From assembly GCA_039090855.1 (NCBI GenBank), contig CM076996.1, positions 51,426,469 to 51,490,468 on the forward strand: a DNA stretch of 64,000 bases. The letters are read 5' to 3'. The notes beneath the pieces are model-generated. The model worked only from the letters and a program-made list of their open reading frames with translations. It did not search any database and was not told the DNA's origin. Positions 58,694 through 64,000 of the stretch are shown one piece after another. The translations under genes were made by a program, and so were the position numbers. How positions within the stretch are numbered: the stretch's first letter is position 1; every line of letters begins with the position of its first letter. This DNA is from Macrothele yani. Taxonomy: Eukaryota > Arthropoda > Arachnida > Araneae > Macrothelidae.

Positions 58694-60536
58694 ATACAGA
58701 AAGCTGAAAATTGAAACGGGCGACCAGAAAAAGCATCTACGCTCCATTGTAAAACTGTCTGACACTAGATGGTCCTGCAGAGCTAGTGCATTTTCTGTAG
58801 TTGAAGATCTTTTTAAACCCATAGTGGATGTTTTGAAAAGTTTGGCGAGTGATTTAAGGTATTCAAGGTCTCCTGAAGCTAAGGGTTTACTCGCGTCTAT
58901 GCTATTAGTAGAATTTGTTGTTTGCTTATTAGTTTTTTCCGGAGGAAATATATAGAGCAAACTAGTAAAGTAAAAACACCCAACACCGGCCACCAAATAA
59001 CCTTAAAAGTGAAAATACTAAGTGAAAAGCCGAAAACTCGCAAAACACGTGAGTCAGGGGGACGATGTGCTCGAGCTCTTATAAAAACCAGAAGAGCCAA
59101 AGAGATTTGATTCTCATTAAAGGTCAGGTTCGTAAACAAATTAACTTGCAGCCATTAAACTCAACTTGAACACTTGGAATCAACGAGTGAATCGCCTGAC
59201 TCAAAAGGTTCTCTGTCTTTGAAGAGTCTAACTGTTCAATAAAAAGTGCTTTTTAAGCTCTGGGAAGCGATCTCGTTTGGTAGATAAGCGAATCTCTTCG
59301 ATACTGCTTTTAAAGACAACAGCTGGCTGCCTAAATTGAACTTTCGGTTTCGATTTTCTCTACTACCTCAATTAATAATGCCACAAAAGCTAGGCAGTTT
59401 GGCGTCAAATTTTTATAAACATTGATCACCAATGATCGCACTTTACACACTAACTGCAGGACAGCTAGCTATGCTTATCCTTCAGGGTCTTGCAGGGATT
59501 GTTGCTACTTCAACTAAACTTGACGAAAAAGAATGGGAAAAGTTATGGGACAGAATCATACAGTTTTCTAGAGACAATAATATTGTCCTTCCGGGTGTAA
59601 ACGAGGCTTAAAACACAGCTGGAAGTAGTAAACGACGTAGACTATTTTCTAGTAAACTGAACAGTTATGTTGTTATGATGCCTGTTGGGCATAGACTTTC
59701 AGATACCCAACAGCCGTCATCACAACACAACTGTACAGAGCAATGAAGACCATGGGAAGATATTCTTACGGAACTTTAATTACTCTGTAATGGATATATT
59801 AATGGCGGAAATGAAAAGAAGTTTTCCAGGCGATAGCCTGAAATTAGCAATATCTAGCGAAAACTTTCTTTCAGCGGCTTAATGTAGAAGGAGGATCCTT
59901 CTTCATGCACAGTTATTATGTGCTTCGAGTTAACCTCAAAATGTTAAAAACAGAAATGAACGTAGCAAGTCATGTTATATAGAGCAAAAAGGAAGATAAC
60001 CCTAAATCGATTGATTCAGCAAGTTCATTGAAAGATATAGTAAAAGCTCTAAATGAACACGTCACAGAAGAACTCTACCCCAATCTTTACAAGATGATGG
60101 GCATAGCTTTAACGCTACCGTAAATAGTGCCACATATGAGCGTACATTTTCAACGATGTGGAGAATCAACTGGCTGAGATCAACTATGAAATAAGAAAGG
60201 CTTTCCGATTTGATGGTTTTATTTCCTGAGAGTGAAATTGTAAAAACTGTAGCTTATGACCTCATAATTGACACTTATTTACTGAAAGAAGGACGAAAAA
60301 CATTTCAGGATTAAAATTGAGAACAAAAAGCAAATCTTGTTTTGGCAAATTTTTGTAAGTAAAGATTTATGCTTTAAACAGTTTTCTGAAGAAATTGTTT
60401 TAAAATAAACCATTATAAGAATACTTAAGTGTTTCATGTACTGTAGTTGTCCTAATTCATTATTAGGCCTAAATAAATGTTATCAAATCGAAACTTATTT
60501 AAAGAGTGTCCAGTAAGCTAATTTAAGGTGGACGTC

Positions 60537-60963
60537 AAGTAATTTTGCTTCCTATCTTCCAATGGAAAAAACTTCTGTACACATTTTCTTCACAATTAAT
60601 GCGTTCCCAAGGATGAAAATTGGAACATCAACTAAATAGCTTCATTTTATAACTTGGAATACTTAATATTTTGTAAAACATAACCATAATTATGCAATCC
60701 AACATTTGTTTGTCTACTGACGTCATCAAAGTACAGGTCGCGCCATCTTTTTTCTGGTCTCAACATCACCAAAGGAAAAGTTATTGATTTTTAATATAAT
60801 TATGGTTATGTTTTAGAAAATATTAAGTATTCCAAGTTATAATATGAAGTTATTTTAATCGATGTTAAAATTTTCATCCTTGGAAACACAATAATTGTAA
60901 AGGAAATGTGTACAAAAGTTTTTCCATTGGAAGTATAGGAAGCAAAATTACTTGACGTCCACC
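60537..60963. mobile_element. TTAA-type MITE
   Basis: TTAA at 60533-60536 and 60964-60967; ends GGTGGACGTCAAGTAATTTT in both orientations. Here the flanking bases extend the inverted match outward (GCTAATTTAAGG on both sides). Confidence 0.9.
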
Positions 60964-60967
60964 TTAA

Positions 60968-61530
60968 ATTAGCCAGAATTAGGTCCGAAAGAATTACTTT
61001 TGTTTGTGCTTTTTCTTGATACAATCAAAATATTGCACTTTCTGACAAGGGTTTAAATTTCACCTCTGCAATCCCACCCTTCCCACAACTCAACCGCTAT
61101 CCCCAAATTAGACTCCCTAAATTCGCCAATGGGCGTGGAGCAATTCATATACAGGGCTGAATCTTCCTCCAGTTCTTTTTAATGCAGTAATAGACTTTAT
61201 GTTGTAGAACTAAATCAAAGAGTTGAAGCAAGATATGTGATTTGTTTTTCCAATGCCTCTGTGGTGGTATGACAATTCTAAAACTTAACTCTGTGAATGT
61301 GTATCAAACTTAACTCTGTGAATGTGTATCAAAATTTAAGAGCGTGTTATTTTTTAAAACAGAGTTTGTGAACTGGTTCATGCATTACTTTAAGTAGCAT
61401 GCACTTTTCAAGTGGTAAGTTAAAGCGTTTTTTGTCGTACGCAGAGGAAGAACGTGACCTAACATTACTTTGAAAGAAAAGTAAAAAGTGGTAATATTAT
61501 AGAGTATATCCATAAATGTAAATGATATAT
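60968..61530. other. Gene-free stretch with a 25-bp tandem repeat
   Basis: No gene seen. AAACTTAACTCTGTGAATGT plus GTATC occurs twice in tandem at 61281-61305 and 61306-61330. Confidence 0.5.
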
Positions 61531-61754
61531 ATTTTTTTTTGGTTGGAGGTTTAATGACTACCGTGAGCAACTCAATGGGCTATAAGCAGTCTCCCGTCCC
61601 CAATTTAGGGTCATTGTTTCCAGGGAAGGAAGAGAGACAGTGCCGTAAGACAAACACAACTTCCATGCTTCACCGGGATTCGAACCCGGACCCATCTCGG
61701 ACGAATGTTCAGATTCAGAAGCCATCTCTTAGACCACTGTTCCACTGAGGTAGC
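61531..61754 (-). repeat. SINE, old copy
   Basis: Complete outline but with many changes, including in the A box (TTCCACTGAGG region), so probably one of the oldest copies here. Confidence 0.88.
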
Positions 61755-62939
61755 TTTTTTCTTTTCGCAAGAAAGCTTTAAATATGCTAATCGGTCTAAC
61801 TTAGCTAAGTATGTAATTCGATTGGCACGCCGTCAGAAGTGTAATATAAGATGGCTGCTGCTCATGAGCGTCGGCTTCAGAGGTTTACATAGGGACTTCT
61901 GGTCATGCTCCGTACCCTTTATTCTAGCCTCCTTGGCTTGAGTAATGGTTTGTCTCGGCGTGTAGGTCATGTATATTGTTCTACAAGTTTGGGAAACTGC
62001 GTGGTAATCGCATATATGATCCATATGTGGGATCTCCCATTGGAACAATGAGAAGCGTTGTTAGAAAAGGTGTCTCCTTCCACTGTGTTTTCTTATACGT
62101 TTGATTCCCAAAGTTCGCTTTGTGTTGTCAGTTAGTGCGTGCGAGATTTGTGTCGATAATTTTTTTCAATTTAGCTGTTAAAAATAATGGTTAAAAGGAA
62201 TTTTGGTTTTCGTCATTCTATTAATGATTATTTTGGATACGTTTTTTTCCTTAGAAGATGCTTTAAACGTTATCAAAAACTTCGAGATTTCTTCTAATAC
62301 TCATTATATTAAAAACGTGGTGTAGTGTCTAGGTCGTTCATTCAACAAAACTAAGTTGGAAGCAATCCGAGATCATGACTTCTCATGTAGTAAAAGTTCA
62401 AACAACAACAACAAGAACAACAACAACAACAACAAAAGAAAAAAAAGCCATATTGTACAGCAGAAATCCACCTGAAAGAAATTTTAAAGTTTACTTCATA
62501 CAGCTGCCAGTAGAAAGTGTGCGGCAAGAGTATTAAGATAAGCTTTGGAAAAGGAAGAGGCGCTCAATGTTGAAAAACGTATTTATTAGGTGTGCAACTT
62601 AATTCTCGGTCCCTAACCGCAAGCTATCATAGAACGTCGGGAAATGCAAATAGCAGTGTGCGATAATGGCTGATTGCAGCGCACCAACAGCTTTCCAGGC
62701 AATCGTAACCGCTCACAGCTGCAGTGTCAGAAGGGACGGAAGTTGACGGTGAAAGCAATATCGTTCGAGAAGCAACATTTGAGCAGTGGTGGTTCGTGGT
62801 AGGAAAAACAGGTGAAGAGCTACAAGAGCAATATGAAAAGATATCTACTGTCTTCAATGAAAATCAGTTAATGAGAACTTACCTATTTTTTTATATATTA
62901 GATCAATTCTTCTTCCCTTTAAAGCTGGAAATTTGTCGA
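61755..62939. other. Gene-free stretch with a CAA microsatellite
   Basis: Imperfect (CAA)n at about 62400-62436. Nothing else identified. Confidence 0.45.
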
Positions 62940-63491
62940 TTATGTCGTCATAAAATGGTTGTTTCTTCGTGACATCAAGAAAATGTCTTTCTGAATAGAA
63001 ATATTTGTCAAAGAAGCAAGTTTATCTGGAGAAATAGTGTTTCTTGAGTAAGTTTGTATTCTTTTAAGGAAAGAAAAACTTCTTTCCACTGAAACACTTG
63101 CAGATGCAATTGTTAAAATCCGGGAAACCAATTTATAAGTTTCTGTAAAAATGCCTTTATCTCCATGAAGCACTCGAAAAAGTTCATGAGTCGATATATT
63201 CCTTAATTTTTCATCAGCATATACAAGACTTAGTTCATTTTTAAGGCTCTGGTGTTTAGTAAATATTTTTCCGTAAATATGTTGTAGATTTTCAAAAGCG
63301 TGAGTGAGAAAGCATGAATTAAACTGGGCGAATTTGGTTGTGTCAGCAAGACAGGGAAATTGAAGTTTAAGTTTCTCACTGTCTTGAAATATTATATCCA
63401 TTTTCATAAGAATGTGGTGCAAAATTTCAAAATACAATTGTTTATAATTTTGAAAAATTGTTTCTTGTGTAAGAGCAGCATATTCCCGTTT
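62940..63491 (-). pseudogene. Third hAT transposase, C-terminal part
   Basis: About 180 codons ending in the hAT dimerisation block (ILTIASASVSVERSFSFLKR, then IQTYSRNT), resembling the C-terminus of the element at 43225. Its upstream part is cut off by the LINE insertion at ~63492 and may continue beyond the window. Confidence 0.8.
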
Positions 63492-64000
63492 CATCATCAT
63501 CATCATTGTCAACCATTATCAATCCACTGCTGGACGAAGGTCTCCCCAAGTTTCCTCCACAACGGTCTGTCTTGTGCCAGTCTCCTCCATGTCACTCCCG
63601 CATATTTACGAATTTCATCCACCCATCTCCCATGTGGTCTTTTTCTGGGTCTTTTCCTGTCCCTTGGAATCCAATCCAAAATTTCGGCTGTCCATCTATG
63701 GTCTGTCCTTCTGGCAGTATGTCCAGCCCATTGCCATTTCAGGGATTTAACTCTGATCATGATGTCTTCCACTCTCGTCATTTTTCGGATCCACGAGTTC
63801 CTCTTCTTATCTCTCCTGGTTATACCAAGCATGCACCTCTCCATGCCTCTTTGAGTTGTCTGCAGCCTTTGTATGTCTCTTTTAGTTAAGGTCCACGTCT
63901 CTGCACCATACGTAAGCACTGGAAGGATGCATTGATCAAACACTTTTCTTTTAAGACATAATGGCATATTGCTCTTGAAAATTATGCTGTTTCTTCCAAA
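63492..64000 (-). mobile_element. 3' end of an RTE-like LINE
   Basis: Minus-strand frame from the window edge to 63509 encodes the C-terminus of a non-LTR reverse transcriptase (VLTYGAETWTLTKRDIQRLQ, MERCMLGITRRDKKRN, LKWQWAGHTARRTDHRW, FVQQWIDNG). A short (GATGAT)n tail ends the element at ~63492, as in RTE-type LINEs. Its 5' part lies right of the window. Clade assignment is by overall appearance. Confidence 0.8.

Larger units (their letters stand above)
55278..60313 (+). pseudogene. Second ZMYM1-like hAT transposase, fragmented
   Basis: From ATG at 55278 (stop at codon 12): an N-terminal region, then the TTF-type zinc finger (FEWLEYSTEKDAVFCFACRQF ... NKHAVSNSHL). The mariner element interrupts at 55832 and the same frame resumes at 58025 with KLTDILLYIARQGLPLRSHDES. 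Then DVNESGYYALLIDEA (catalytic region), SSDGASVMSG, CVAHKLNLVS, LSDTRWSCRA and, near 60110-60180, the hAT dimerisation block (LPVNSATYERTFSTMWRI). Many stops and shifts; older than the hAT element at 43225. Ends not identified. Confidence 0.85.

Overview
This is AT-rich animal nuclear DNA, probably from an arthropod or another invertebrate; I cannot name the species. The case rests on tRNA-derived SINEs with poly(A) tails and target-site duplications, a Penelope-like retroelement, Tc1, mariner, hAT and Ty3/gypsy elements, and the lack of bacterial gene organisation. Only one region looks like host genes. The rest is a dense, nested transposon graveyard that can be resolved insertion by insertion.

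Region 1 (1-10,635). A ~3.0 kb direct repeat (1-3015 and 7626-10635) flanks one long minus-strand reading frame (4523-6700, 725 codons). It encodes a highly charged helical protein with an 8-residue tandem repeat and hydrophobic C-terminal segments. Each repeat copy carries ~1.5 kb of CpG-rich sequence with NRF1-, YY1- and CCAAT-like motifs, so it looks like the promoter of that gene. The simplest reading is a tandem array with a ~7.62 kb unit (gene plus promoter), with another gene copy left of the window. The copies differ, where I compared them, only in homopolymer length, so false duplication in the assembly must also be considered.

Region 2 (10,636-18,437). This holds Tc1 transposase remains and a 3,865 bp inverted-repeat element (A, 11928-15792) with an exact 7-bp target duplication. 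A related element (B, 37524-41693) has the same target length and the same motif at the same distance from its end.

Region 3 (18,440-33,667). A broken Ty3/gypsy element carries a ~2.7 kb LTR-like insertion in its reverse transcriptase domain. The segment between two SINEs was then triplicated. The two junction SINEs have the left flank of one SINE and the right flank of the other, which is the signature of unequal crossing-over between SINEs. Integrase is split by a nearly intact Tc1-like element, and a 184-bp 3' LTR closes the element.

Region 4 (33,668-46,075). This contains SINEs, element B with a nested Tc1 element, and a complete hAT element (43225-45967) with an exact 8-bp target duplication and a lightly damaged ZMYM1-like transposase gene.

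Region 5 (46,077-51,641). A Penelope-like element is built from a long minus-strand copy, a 5'-truncated tandem copy and an inverted 5'-truncated copy. Each ends in a 321-bp pseudo-LTR carrying a hammerhead ribozyme motif; the core is intact in two and mutated in one.

Region 6 (51,642-64,000). A second ZMYM1-like hAT transposase is split in frame by a mariner element, which itself contains a hAT MITE and a SINE. A third hAT remnant is interrupted at the right edge by the 3' end of an RTE-like LINE. At least 18 copies of one SINE family lie between 13.9 and 61.8 kb, and none lies in the first 13.9 kb.
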